A stretch of 64,000 nt of DNA from Neorhizobium sp. NCHU2750. Lineage in GTDB: Bacteria; Pseudomonadota; Alphaproteobacteria; Rhizobiales; Rhizobiaceae. A program made the translations under genes and the position numbers. The DNA is taken from assembly GCF_003597675.1 (NCBI RefSeq), contig NZ_CP030828.1, forward strand, positions 694,001 to 758,000, read 5' to 3'. Positions 55,431 through 63,336 of the stretch are shown here, one piece after another (position 1 is the stretch's first letter; each line of letters starts with the position of its first letter). The notes beneath the pieces are model-generated. The model was not told the DNA's origin, made no database searches, and saw only the letters and a program-made list of their open reading frames with translations.

Positions 55431-56165
55431 TCAAGTTGCCTGTGACGGTGTAAAACGGGCAGTCAACGTGTGGCTGCCGCCGGGATAGGTAAGGCGGACG
55501 GCGGTGACGGATTGCTCCAGTCGCCAGGTCTGCCGTTCGACGACCATGACTGGACTGCCGAGGGCGATACCGAGATGGGAGGCTTCTACCTCTTCGGCGC
55601 CGCGTGCATCGATGCGGTGTTCGGCGGCGCTCCACGGTACGTGATCGAGCAGCCATGGACCGGGGGAAAGTTTGTCGAAGCTCTCCGCTTCGGCCTCGGG
55701 CACCGCTTCAAGATTGATCAATCGTTGCTCGAGACAAAACGGCTTGCCGTCGGCAAAATGCAGACAGGTAATATCGGCGACGGCCTTTTTACGTATGAGA
55801 CCGAGCTGCCTTGTCTCCGCCTGATTGGCCTGCCTGATGCTATGCGCAAGGATACGGTAGCTATAGGTTCTTTCCGTCGTTTTGACTTCCTCGCGGATGT
55901 CATAAATCTCCAGAATGGCGCTTTGTGCCTTCTGCGGAAGGACCACGCTGCCGATCTTTCGGCGGCGTTGCACAAGCCCGGCGCGGGCGAGTTGAGTCAC
56001 GACCTTGTTGACGGTCATGCGGGAGCACTCATACTGCTGGGCCAGCAATTGCTCCGACGGGATCTTGTAGCCCGGAGGCCAGCGGCCGGTCAGGATGTTT
56101 TGTTCGATGTCGGACAGTATCCGCTGGTGAAGCGAAACCGGCGCCTCCGAAACACCGCCCGTCAT
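55431..56165 (-). CDS. GntR/HutC-family transcriptional regulator
   Basis: A 244-residue HutC-subfamily GntR protein. The winged helix is at about 10-75 (SLHQRILSDIEQNILTGRWPPGYKIPSEQLLAQQYECSRMTVNKVV in family-typical blocks), and a UTRA ligand domain spans about 95-240. ATG 56165 is chosen because GAGGAGG lies just upstream; the alternative at 56183 overlaps the ATPase stop codon. It is nested between transporter and monooxygenase genes, so it likely senses the imported substrate. Confidence 0.9.
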   Translation of the reverse strand: MTGGVSEAPVSLHQRILSDIEQNILTGRWPPGYKIPSEQLLAQQYECSRMTVNKVVTQLARAGLVQRRRKIGSVVLPQKAQSAILEIYDIREEVKTTERTYSYRILAHSIRQANQAETRQLGLIRKKAVADITCLHFADGKPFCLEQRLINLEAVPEAEAESFDKLSPGPWLLDHVPWSAAEHRIDARGAEEVEASHLGIALGSPVMVVERQTWRLEQSVTAVRLTYPGGSHTLTARFTPSQAT

Positions 56166-56179
56166 GGCTTCCTCCTCAA

Positions 56180-56971
56180 TCATGCGAGCATGCTGGCTCC
56201 GCGGTCGAGATAGGTGTCGAGGAACTGCTCAAGCCGTGGATGGCGCGGCTTGGCAAAGATCTCCGCCGGCGGGCCGGAAAACATCAACCGTCCCTGGTCG
56301 AGAAAGCTGATCTGCTGGCCGACGCTGGCGGCAAATCCGATTTCGTGGGTTACGACGACCATGGTCATGCCCTCGGCGGCGAGGTCTCTCATGACGTTGA
56401 GGACCTCGCCGGTCAGTTCAGGGTCGAGTGCCGAGGTCGGTTCGTCGAACAACATGATCTTCGGTTCAAGCGCAAGTGCGCGGGCAATCGCGACGCGCTG
56501 CTGCTGGCCACCCGACAATTGCGAGGGATAGTGGTTTGCGCGGTTTTCGAGACCCACTTTGCGCAACTGCGCCATCGCCCGATCCTCGGCCTCCGCTTTC
56601 GGCACCTTGCGCACGATCTTCAGCGCTTCGCTGACATTGCCGAGTGCCGTCATGTGCGGCCAGAGATTGAACTGCTGGAACACCATTCCTGTCTTGGAGC
56701 GGACCGCACGGATCTGCTGTGCCGGCAGGCGCTCGCGCTGGCCATCGGCGTTCTCGTAGAAACCGAGAGCCTCGCCGTTGATCGTAACCATGCCGCTGGT
56801 CGGCTCTTCGAGAAAGGCCAGACAACGCAGAAGCGTACTCTTGCCGGAGCCGGAAGGGCCGATCAGGCAGGAAACCTTGCCTTCGGGTATTTCGAGGTTG
56901 ATGTCCTGCAGAACGGTAGTATCCCCGAACCGCTTGACGAGTTTGCTGATAGCGATAGCGGGAAGGCTCAT
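56180..56971 (-). CDS. Polar amino-acid ABC transporter ATPase
   Basis: A 263-residue ATPase of the GlnQ/HisP type: Walker A GPSGSGKST, QQFNLWPHMT (Q loop), signature QLSGGQQQRVAIARAL, Walker B IMLFDEPTSALDPE. An insertion ENADGQRERLPAQ near residues 74-86 is as in ArtP/HisP-like proteins. It overlaps the permease gene by ATGA and belongs to a binding protein-permease-permease-ATPase operon. Confidence 0.92.
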   Translation of the reverse strand: MSLPAIAISKLVKRFGDTTVLQDINLEIPEGKVSCLIGPSGSGKSTLLRCLAFLEEPTSGMVTINGEALGFYENADGQRERLPAQQIRAVRSKTGMVFQQFNLWPHMTALGNVSEALKIVRKVPKAEAEDRAMAQLRKVGLENRANHYPSQLSGGQQQRVAIARALALEPKIMLFDEPTSALDPELTGEVLNVMRDLAAEGMTMVVVTHEIGFAASVGQQISFLDQGRLMFSGPPAEIFAKPRHPRLEQFLDTYLDRGASMLA

Positions 56972-57636
56972 GCTTTGGAAAACCTCAATCGGGAGAGACG
57001 CTTTTCGGCCTGCCGTCCAAGCCTGTCGGTCAGTTCAACGATGATCCAGTAGGTGACGGCGAGCACGAAGATCGCTTCCAGGAAGGCATACTGCTGGGAG
57101 CCGATCGCGCTGACGGTGGCCGTCAATTCCGGTACGGTGATGATCGAAAGCACAGCCGATTCTTTCAGCAGGATGATCGCCAGGTTTACCGAGGGCGGCA
57201 GAACGATCAGCGCCATTTCCGGGATCTGAATGCGACTGATGGTTTGCAGCCGCGTCATCCCCAGGCATTCGGCGGCCTCGACATGGCCGACCGGCACGGA
57301 CGCATATCCGGCGCGGAACACTTCGCTGTAATAGGCGGCGCTATAGACGGAAAGTCCGATCAGTCCGCAGGGGATCGGATCGAGCATCAGTCCGACAAAG
57401 GGTCCGCCGTAGTAGAGAAGAAAGATCTGGATCAGGAACGGCGTGCCGCGCAACACTTCCACTACGGCGCCCAGCACGGCATTGACTGCCAAGCCGCCGA
57501 AACGTCGGGCCGTTGCCACGATGAAGCCCGCGATGACACCGCCGAGCACGCCGGCGATCCAAAGCCACAGGGTCACGAAAAGGCCGCTGCCGATCTCCGG
57601 CAATTTGTCGATGATGACTTGCGGATCGAACATCAT
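56968..57636 (-). CDS. Polar amino-acid ABC transporter permease (HisM/GlnP type)
   Basis: A 222-residue permease with about five hydrophobic segments and the coupling loop EAAECLGMTRLQTISRIQIPEMALIVLPP. Starts MMFDPQV; the second ATG at 57633 is equally possible. It overlaps both the second permease and the ATPase genes by ATGA, so the operon is translationally coupled. Confidence 0.91.
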   Translation of the reverse strand: MMFDPQVIIDKLPEIGSGLFVTLWLWIAGVLGGVIAGFIVATARRFGGLAVNAVLGAVVEVLRGTPFLIQIFLLYYGGPFVGLMLDPIPCGLIGLSVYSAAYYSEVFRAGYASVPVGHVEAAECLGMTRLQTISRIQIPEMALIVLPPSVNLAIILLKESAVLSIITVPELTATVSAIGSQQYAFLEAIFVLAVTYWIIVELTDRLGRQAEKRLSRLRFSKA

Positions 57637-58274
57637 GCCGTGGCTCCCTTCAGGGATTTCTCGGCATAGCGACCAAGCAGGGCGATGACTGAGTTGATGA
57701 CAAAATAGATCAGCGCGGCGCTGGCGAAAATAGGCAGCGGCAGGTAGGTGCTCGAAGCGAGATCCTGCGCCATCTTGGTCAGCTCGATGATGCCGACCAC
57801 GGAGACGAGCGACGAGGATTTGAGGATCATAATCGCTTCGTTGACAAGTGCTGGAAAAGTGAGACGCAAAGCGATCGGCGCGCGGATACGCAGGAAAGTC
57901 TGAGTGGCGCTGAAACCTGCCACATCCGCCGCCTCGATAAGGCCGCGGGGCACGCCTTCAAACCCGCCGCGCAGGTTTTCCGCCTGATAGGCCGCGGTGC
58001 AGAGCGACAGGCCGACGATGGCAGCGACGATGCCCGGAACATTGATGCCGATGACTGGCAGAAGTGTATAGATCAGCAGCAATTGGACGAGGAGCGGCAC
58101 GCCGCGGAAGAAGCTGATGAACAGCCTTGCCGGCAGGATATAGATGGATTTTCCCGATTGCATGCCGGCCGAGAGCAGCATGGCAATGACAAAGCCGATT
58201 GCGATCGACACAAGGCTGATGCCAAGCGTCGAAAGGGCTGCCTCAAGCAGAAGCGTAAAAAGTTTCAGCGTCAT
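57633..58274 (-). CDS. Polar amino-acid ABC transporter permease (HisQ type)
   Basis: A 213-residue permease with about five hydrophobic segments and the conserved EAADVAGFSATQTFLRIRAPIALRLTFPALVNEAI region. Paired with the overlapping second permease, it makes the heterodimeric channel. The binding-protein gene lies 91 bp upstream, separated by a strong hairpin. Confidence 0.91.
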   Translation of the reverse strand: MTLKLFTLLLEAALSTLGISLVSIAIGFVIAMLLSAGMQSGKSIYILPARLFISFFRGVPLLVQLLLIYTLLPVIGINVPGIVAAIVGLSLCTAAYQAENLRGGFEGVPRGLIEAADVAGFSATQTFLRIRAPIALRLTFPALVNEAIMILKSSSLVSVVGIIELTKMAQDLASSTYLPLPIFASAALIYFVINSVIALLGRYAEKSLKGATA

Positions 58275-58326
58275 CGACTATGGTCACGTGTCATCGGCGC
58301 AGAATGGAGCGCGTCATGAAAGAAGG

Positions 58327-58349
58327 GGGGATGCGAAGCCCGCATCCCC
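58327..58349 (-). terminator. Intercistronic hairpin after the amino-acid binding protein
   Basis: GGGGATGCG, loop AAGCC, CGCATCCCC: a perfect 9-bp stem 16 bp after the binding-protein stop on the minus strand. No U run follows; likely an attenuating or stabilising hairpin giving excess binding protein. Confidence 0.55.
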
Positions 58350-58365
58350 GATGTCGCAACCGGTC

Positions 58366-59193
58366 TCAGAATTCCGGATTGGGCACGGAATCCGGCGTGT
58401 CGAAGGACGTGCCGAACCACTTCTCCTGAAGTTTGGCCAGGCGGCCGTCCTTCTTCATCGCAATGATTTCGTTATCTACGTAGTCGACCAGCGTTTTGTG
58501 GTCGTCGTCCTTGGTGCCGATGAAGCCGAAATAGGTCTTTGCCCCGAAGGAAGGCGTCACGACCTCGAAGGCGCCGTTACGCTGTTTGGCAACGAAGGCA
58601 ATATTCGGCAGCGAATTGGCGACTGCAACGATACGGCCGGCGGCAAGATCGGCATAGGCATCGTTGAAGGACACGTATTCCTTGATGTTCACCTTCTCAG
58701 GCAGTTTTGCGGAATATTCCTTCAACTGCTCGAGCTGTGCGGTCGCCTTGCCGACACCGACCGCCTTTCCGGCAATATCGGCGGGCTTGGTGATCGAGCT
58801 GTCGCCCGCCTTTTTCAGGATGGCGACGGAAGCTTCGGCGATCGGGGCCGTCATCCGGTAGCGAGCGATGCGGGCCTTGGTGATCGTGGCGGGGCCGGCG
58901 ACGATATCGAACTTACCCGCCTCGAGGCTCGGCAGAACGCTGTCCCACGGCAGTTCGACCCATTCGATCTTGACGCCGAGATCCTTGCCGAGCTCGGCGA
59001 AGAAGTCGACGTTGAGGCCCTTATGCTCGCCGGCATCGATGAAGTCGAAGGGGGCGAAAGCGGTCTCAGTGCCGACCTTCAACACGCCCGCAGCCTTGAC
59101 CTTGGCGAGTATGTCGTCGGCGTGAGCCGAGAGCGATGTCGCCAGCAGCATGGCGCCGACCGCTGCGGCCTTCATGAATTGTCTCTTGAGCAT
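58366..59193 (-). CDS. Polar amino-acid-type periplasmic binding protein
   Basis: A 275-residue family-3 solute receptor. Signal peptide of about 25 residues (MLKRQFMKAAAVGAMLLATS-LSAHA). Mature protein: VGTETAFAPFDFIDAGEHKGLNVDFFAELGKDLGVKIEW in family-typical order, then KFDIVAGPATITKAR. It opens the minus-strand operon with two permeases, the ATPase, HutC-type regulator and NtaA-type monooxygenase. The ligand is probably an amino acid or derivative handled by the monooxygenase; unproven. Confidence 0.91.
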   Translation of the reverse strand: MLKRQFMKAAAVGAMLLATSLSAHADDILAKVKAAGVLKVGTETAFAPFDFIDAGEHKGLNVDFFAELGKDLGVKIEWVELPWDSVLPSLEAGKFDIVAGPATITKARIARYRMTAPIAEASVAILKKAGDSSITKPADIAGKAVGVGKATAQLEQLKEYSAKLPEKVNIKEYVSFNDAYADLAAGRIVAVANSLPNIAFVAKQRNGAFEVVTPSFGAKTYFGFIGTKDDDHKTLVDYVDNEIIAMKKDGRLAKLQEKWFGTSFDTPDSVPNPEF

Positions 59194-59341
59194 TGGTGAT
59201 TTCTCCGCGTTATAGAATTCCGTTGTCCGCAGTGCGGCTGTTCCCGTTTATGCGATGTCAGTTTTTCTGCATTTCTCTTTATTGACTAGACAAATTACCG
59301 ATGTTCGTCCGTTGGTCAACGGGGTGGTGGCGGGGATTTTT

Positions 59342-60562
59342 CTAGCTGATTAAGTGTCCACCGATGTAATCCGCCAAATCGGCATTTCTGCTGGTTGCGC
59401 CTTGGCCGAGAAGATTGGCCACCAGCATGGCGGATTCGTACAGCGCAGGCTCGCGCCGCCAGGCGAGGACCAACGGCATGTCATAGACGGAAGGCAGGCG
59501 AAGTGCCGCGATACGCTCATTCATTCCCCGTATTGCGGACAGGGGCAACAGGGAGAGATAGTCGTGGCGGACGACAAGATTGGCGATGACCGGGATGGAG
59601 TCGATTTCGGTCACGATGAGCCCCGCTCGCTCATTCGGCTGCAGAATGTCATCGACAAGAAGGGTGAACCTCTGCCTCAGGCCGCTCTTGAGGCTGGGCA
59701 ACGCCAGTCTGCCGTTGAGCAATAGCTTGCGGATGTCGCCATCGCAGGATCGAACCAGATTCGGAGAGCCGACAAGCGCAAGCGGGGAGCGGGAAAGAAC
59801 GTGGTGATCGAGCAGGGCCGGTATCTCGTCCGTGTCAAGCAGGACAAGGTCATGCTGGCGGCGATCGAGACCTGTGAGCAGTTCGTCGGCATTGTTGCTC
59901 GATATATAGAGTGCCGTGCGCGGCTGCAGCCGAGGCCAGTCGGCGGCGAGCATTGCAAGGTCGACCGCGATCTGGCTTTCCCACCCGAGCGGTGTGACGA
60001 CCCCAAAGCGGACCCTGCGTGCGGCGTGACGGAAACGCTCGTCGGACTGTTCGCAGAGATGTTGCCAGAGACGGCAAAGTTCCTGCGACGCATCGAGCGC
60101 CTGATTGCCCTCTCCGGTGAAGGTGACCCCGGACACGGCGCGTTCCAGAAGTCGGATGCCTATCTGCTCTTCCAGAGCGTTGACCTGTCGCGTCAGCTGC
60201 GGCTGTCCCATGCCAAGTTCGCTTGCTGCGGCCCGGATACTGCCAGTCCGGCCGATCACCACCAGGCGTGACAGGGCGAGCATCGACAGAGCAGGCATCG
60301 TTGCCGCCGTCCGGCCGCCGAGCCCGGCCAGTCGCTCCACGAGATCGGCCGCGAGCTTCAGTTGATGCTTGACGCGCCGGCCCTCCAGGGTCGGCATCAG
60401 GCGACTGCCGGCCCTGGTCGTAAGGGGCACCGCCAGCTGGGTCTGAAGGCGCGACAATGCATCTGACACGGTCGCTGGTGGCCTCCCAAGAATACGGGCG
60501 GCTTCCCGGACATTGCCAAGCGAAAGGACATGATAGGCCGCGATCAGGGTGGATGTATCCAA
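59342..60562 (-). CDS. LysR-type regulator with two tandem winged-helix domains
   Basis: About 406 residues, 100 longer than a normal LysR protein. Residues 3-62 form one LysR HTH (LGNVREAARILGRPPATVSDALSRL then PLTTRAGSRLMPT). Residues 92-152 form a second (GSIRAAASELGMGQPQLTRQVNALE then IRLLERAVSGVTFT). A LysR effector domain follows (about 175-395). Start is placed at TTG 60562 after an AGAGGGA site; a longer frame to 60832 crosses the divergent promoter and is not credible. Divergent from the hydantoinase operon, with a perfect palindrome between, so it is the likely regulator of it. Confidence 0.8.
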   Translation of the reverse strand: MDTSTLIAAYHVLSLGNVREAARILGRPPATVSDALSRLQTQLAVPLTTRAGSRLMPTLEGRRVKHQLKLAADLVERLAGLGGRTAATMPALSMLALSRLVVIGRTGSIRAAASELGMGQPQLTRQVNALEEQIGIRLLERAVSGVTFTGEGNQALDASQELCRLWQHLCEQSDERFRHAARRVRFGVVTPLGWESQIAVDLAMLAADWPRLQPRTALYISSNNADELLTGLDRRQHDLVLLDTDEIPALLDHHVLSRSPLALVGSPNLVRSCDGDIRKLLLNGRLALPSLKSGLRQRFTLLVDDILQPNERAGLIVTEIDSIPVIANLVVRHDYLSLLPLSAIRGMNERIAALRLPSVYDMPLVLAWRREPALYESAMLVANLLGQGATSRNADLADYIGGHLIS

Positions 60563-60609
60563 GGGGATCCCTCTTTGCTTGCCAAAAACGGTACAGCAAG
60601 CGGAGTGTC

Positions 60610-60628
60610 CGGGATATGGGATATCCCG
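60610..60628. promoter_or_regulatory. Perfect palindrome in the lysR/hydantoinase promoter
   Basis: CGGGATAT, 3-bp centre GGG, ATATCCCG: perfect 8-bp arms located 48 bp from the LysR start and 67 bp from the hydantoinase ATG. It is the best candidate operator for the tandem-HTH LysR protein. Binding not shown. Confidence 0.55.
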
Positions 60629-60694
60629 AACGACGGGCGATTTCCATAAACTGACTGTATTGAGCAAAAGATCAGCGAATAGCTGGAGGGCGTC

Positions 60695-62077
60695 ATGACG
60701 GACTTCGATCTTGTTCTCAAGGGCACGCTTGTGTTGCCCGAGCGTGTGGTTCCCGGCGGTTTCATTGCCGTTCGCGACGGGCTGGTGGCTGCTGTCGGGC
60801 AGGGAGACATGCCCTCGGCGCGCGAACATCATGATCTTCGCGCCGCACTAATCCTGCCGGGCGCGATCGACGCTCAAGTCCATTCGCTTTCCCAGAAAAA
60901 TCAGGAGGATTTCATCTGGTCTACGCGTTCGGCGGCGGCCGGCGGTGTCACGACCATTGTCGACATGCCTTATGACGAGGGCAATCTGGTGTGTTCGGCA
61001 GAGGCGGTGCGCGGTAAGGTGCAGCATGCGGAAGCGCAGGCGCGGGTCGATTTCGCTCTCTACGGTACGGTCGATCCGCAGGAGGGAGCAAAGCGCATAG
61101 CCGAACAGGTGGCCGCCGGCGTCGCTGCATTCAAATTCTCTACCTTCGGAACGGATCCGAAGCGCTTTCCCCGCATCTTTGCGCCGCTGATGGCTGAATG
61201 TTTTGCCGCGATCGCGCCGACAGGCCTGACTGCTGGTGTCCATAACGAGAATGACGAATATGTCCGCTGGGCAATGGATCAGGTAAAGGCATCCGGGATC
61301 ACCGACTACCGGGCTCATGAAATGTCGCGCCCGCCGCTGACCGAACTCCTGGCCATGACCGAGATTTATGAGATCGGCGCGGCGACCGGCTGCCCCGCCC
61401 ATGTGGTCCACTGCTCGCTTGGGCGTGGATACGAGATCGCCGCCGGTTATCGGGCGCAGGGGCATAAGGCGACCGTCGAATGCCTGATCCACTACCTGAC
61501 ACTGGATTCCGAAACTGATGCCAAACGCCTTGGCGGGAGGTCGAAATGCAATCCGCCGATCCGTCCGCGTTCCGAGGTGGAAAAGCTCTGGCGGCAGCTT
61601 GCTGCGGGCAATGTGACGCTCCTGTCCACCGATCATGTCAGTTGGTCTCTGGACCGCAAGACCAACCTCGACATGCTGGCCAATGCATCCGGCCTGCCCG
61701 GTCTGGAAGCCATGGTGCCGCTTTTCATCAAGGGGGCACTGGAGCGCGGGGTGCCGCTAACCTGGGCAGCAAGGTTGATGGCGCTCAATCCGGCTCGACA
61801 TTTTCGCATCGATCATATCAAGGGTGCGCTGGAAGTGGGCAAGCATGCCGACATTACTGTGCTGACACCGGAAGAACATGTTTTCGATGCATCCAAGACC
61901 GGCAACAATGTTGTCGGCTGGTCGCCCTATGACGGAATGACCTTGCCTTACAAGGTGGCTGGGACCTATCTTCGCGGCGTACTCGCCTATGACGGATCGA
62001 AAGTGCTCTCGGAGCCCGGCTCAGGCCGCTTCGTCCGTCCCCCCGTCAGCCTTTTAATGCAGGACAATGCCGCATGA
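60695..62077 (+). CDS. Hydantoinase/allantoinase-type cyclic amidohydrolase
   Basis: A 460-residue amidohydrolase-superfamily enzyme of the dihydroorotase/allantoinase/hydantoinase group that opens cyclic amides. Visible sites: DAQVH (59-63), carboxylated K147 (AAFKFS), H183 (GVHNEN), H239 (VVHCS) and D in STDHVSW (near 310). The usual HxH metal pair reads QVH here, with Q61 at the first histidine, a substitution also seen in some proteobacterial relatives. Its stop overlaps the next gene's ATG (ATGA). Operon partners suggest a hydantoin or ureido compound as substrate. Confidence 0.85.
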   Translation: MTDFDLVLKGTLVLPERVVPGGFIAVRDGLVAAVGQGDMPSAREHHDLRAALILPGAIDAQVHSLSQKNQEDFIWSTRSAAAGGVTTIVDMPYDEGNLVCSAEAVRGKVQHAEAQARVDFALYGTVDPQEGAKRIAEQVAAGVAAFKFSTFGTDPKRFPRIFAPLMAECFAAIAPTGLTAGVHNENDEYVRWAMDQVKASGITDYRAHEMSRPPLTELLAMTEIYEIGAATGCPAHVVHCSLGRGYEIAAGYRAQGHKATVECLIHYLTLDSETDAKRLGGRSKCNPPIRPRSEVEKLWRQLAAGNVTLLSTDHVSWSLDRKTNLDMLANASGLPGLEAMVPLFIKGALERGVPLTWAARLMALNPARHFRIDHIKGALEVGKHADITVLTPEEHVFDASKTGNNVVGWSPYDGMTLPYKVAGTYLRGVLAYDGSKVLSEPGSGRFVRPPVSLLMQDNAA

Positions 62078-63324
62078 AATCCAATATCGCCGTCAATGCC
62101 GACCGCATCGCCGCCGACATCGACGCCCTTGCCGTCATCACCGAACCCGACAAGCCATGGACGCGCCGCGCCTTCACGCCGATGTTTCTGAAGGGGCGTG
62201 CCTATGTCGAGAAGATCTTCCGCGACGCTGGGCTGCAGACGCGGATTGATGCTGCGGGCAACCTGATCGGCCTGCGCAAGGGCAGTGTCGAGGGCAAGGG
62301 CACGCTGATGCTCGGTTCGCATACCGATACGGTGCCGAATGGCGGCCGTTTCGACGGGATTGCCGGCGTGATCGCAGGTCTCGAAGTGGCGAGGGCGCTG
62401 CAGGATGCCGGAATAGAATTGCAGCATGACCTGGAGATTACGGATTTTCTCGCGGAGGAAGTCTCGATTTTCGGCGTCTCCTGCATCGGTAGCCGAGGGA
62501 TGATCGGTGTTCGCCCCGAAGAATGGCTGGCGCGGACGGCCGATACGGAAAAGGGCCGTATCGATCTGGCGGAAGGTATCCGGCAGGTCGGTGGAGACCC
62601 GACGCAGGCTGGCGGTCGTACGGATGTAAAAGCCTTTCTCGAACTGCATATCGAGCAGGGTACCGTGCTGGAAAGCGAGAAGATCGATATCGGCATCGTC
62701 GGCGCGATTACCGGTATCACCCGCTTCGAGATACTGATCGAGGGACGTGCCGACCATGCCGGGACGACCCCGATGAGCAAGCGCTATGATGCGCTCGGTG
62801 CAGCCTCTGTTCTGGTGCTTGGCATCGAGAGCATTGCCCGCAAGCTTGCATCTGAGAAGGGGTATTTCGCCGGCACGGTCGGGGAGTTTTCGATGGAGCC
62901 GAATGCGGCGAATGTCGTTCCCTCGCATGTCCGCATGCTGATCGATGCCCGCGCGGTCGATCCTGCGGTGATGGAGGAATTCGTCACAACGCTCTATGCG
63001 CTGTGCACCGAGACGGCTGCCGAGCGGCAGGTGACGATCCATGAGCCGCGCAAGGTCTCCAATGCCGTTCCGACGCCGATGTCCGAGATGGTGACCGATG
63101 TGCTTGCCGCAAGTGCCGCCCGTATAGGTGCCACGACCCGGCCGATGGTCTCGGGAGCCGGTCATGATGCCGCCTACCTTTCCAAAATCGCGCCGGCGGC
63201 CATGGTTTTCATCGCCAGCAAGGACGGCCGCAGCCATGCCGCCGAGGAATGGTCGGACAATGATGCGATCTCGCTCGGGGCTGCCGTGCTCTACGAGGCA
63301 ATTCTCAATCTGGACAAAAAATAG
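62074..63324 (+). CDS. Hydantoinase/carbamoylase-family amidase (M20, AllC/HyuC-like)
   Basis: A 416-residue dinuclear metallo-amidase. Metal and catalytic motifs: GSHTDTV (H83), GRFDGIAGV (D94), LAEEVSIFG (E128/E129) and LHIEQG (His near 193); C-terminal SGAGHDAAYLSKIAPAAMVFI. Family members hydrolyse N-carbamoyl amino acids, allantoate or beta-ureidopropionate. Overlap with the hydantoinase (ATGA) fits ring opening followed by removal of the carbamoyl group. The specific substrate cannot be read from sequence. Confidence 0.9.
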   Translation: MKSNIAVNADRIAADIDALAVITEPDKPWTRRAFTPMFLKGRAYVEKIFRDAGLQTRIDAAGNLIGLRKGSVEGKGTLMLGSHTDTVPNGGRFDGIAGVIAGLEVARALQDAGIELQHDLEITDFLAEEVSIFGVSCIGSRGMIGVRPEEWLARTADTEKGRIDLAEGIRQVGGDPTQAGGRTDVKAFLELHIEQGTVLESEKIDIGIVGAITGITRFEILIEGRADHAGTTPMSKRYDALGAASVLVLGIESIARKLASEKGYFAGTVGEFSMEPNAANVVPSHVRMLIDARAVDPAVMEEFVTTLYALCTETAAERQVTIHEPRKVSNAVPTPMSEMVTDVLAASAARIGATTRPMVSGAGHDAAYLSKIAPAAMVFIASKDGRSHAAEEWSDNDAISLGAAVLYEAILNLDKK

Positions 63325-63336
63325 GGAGACGACTGC

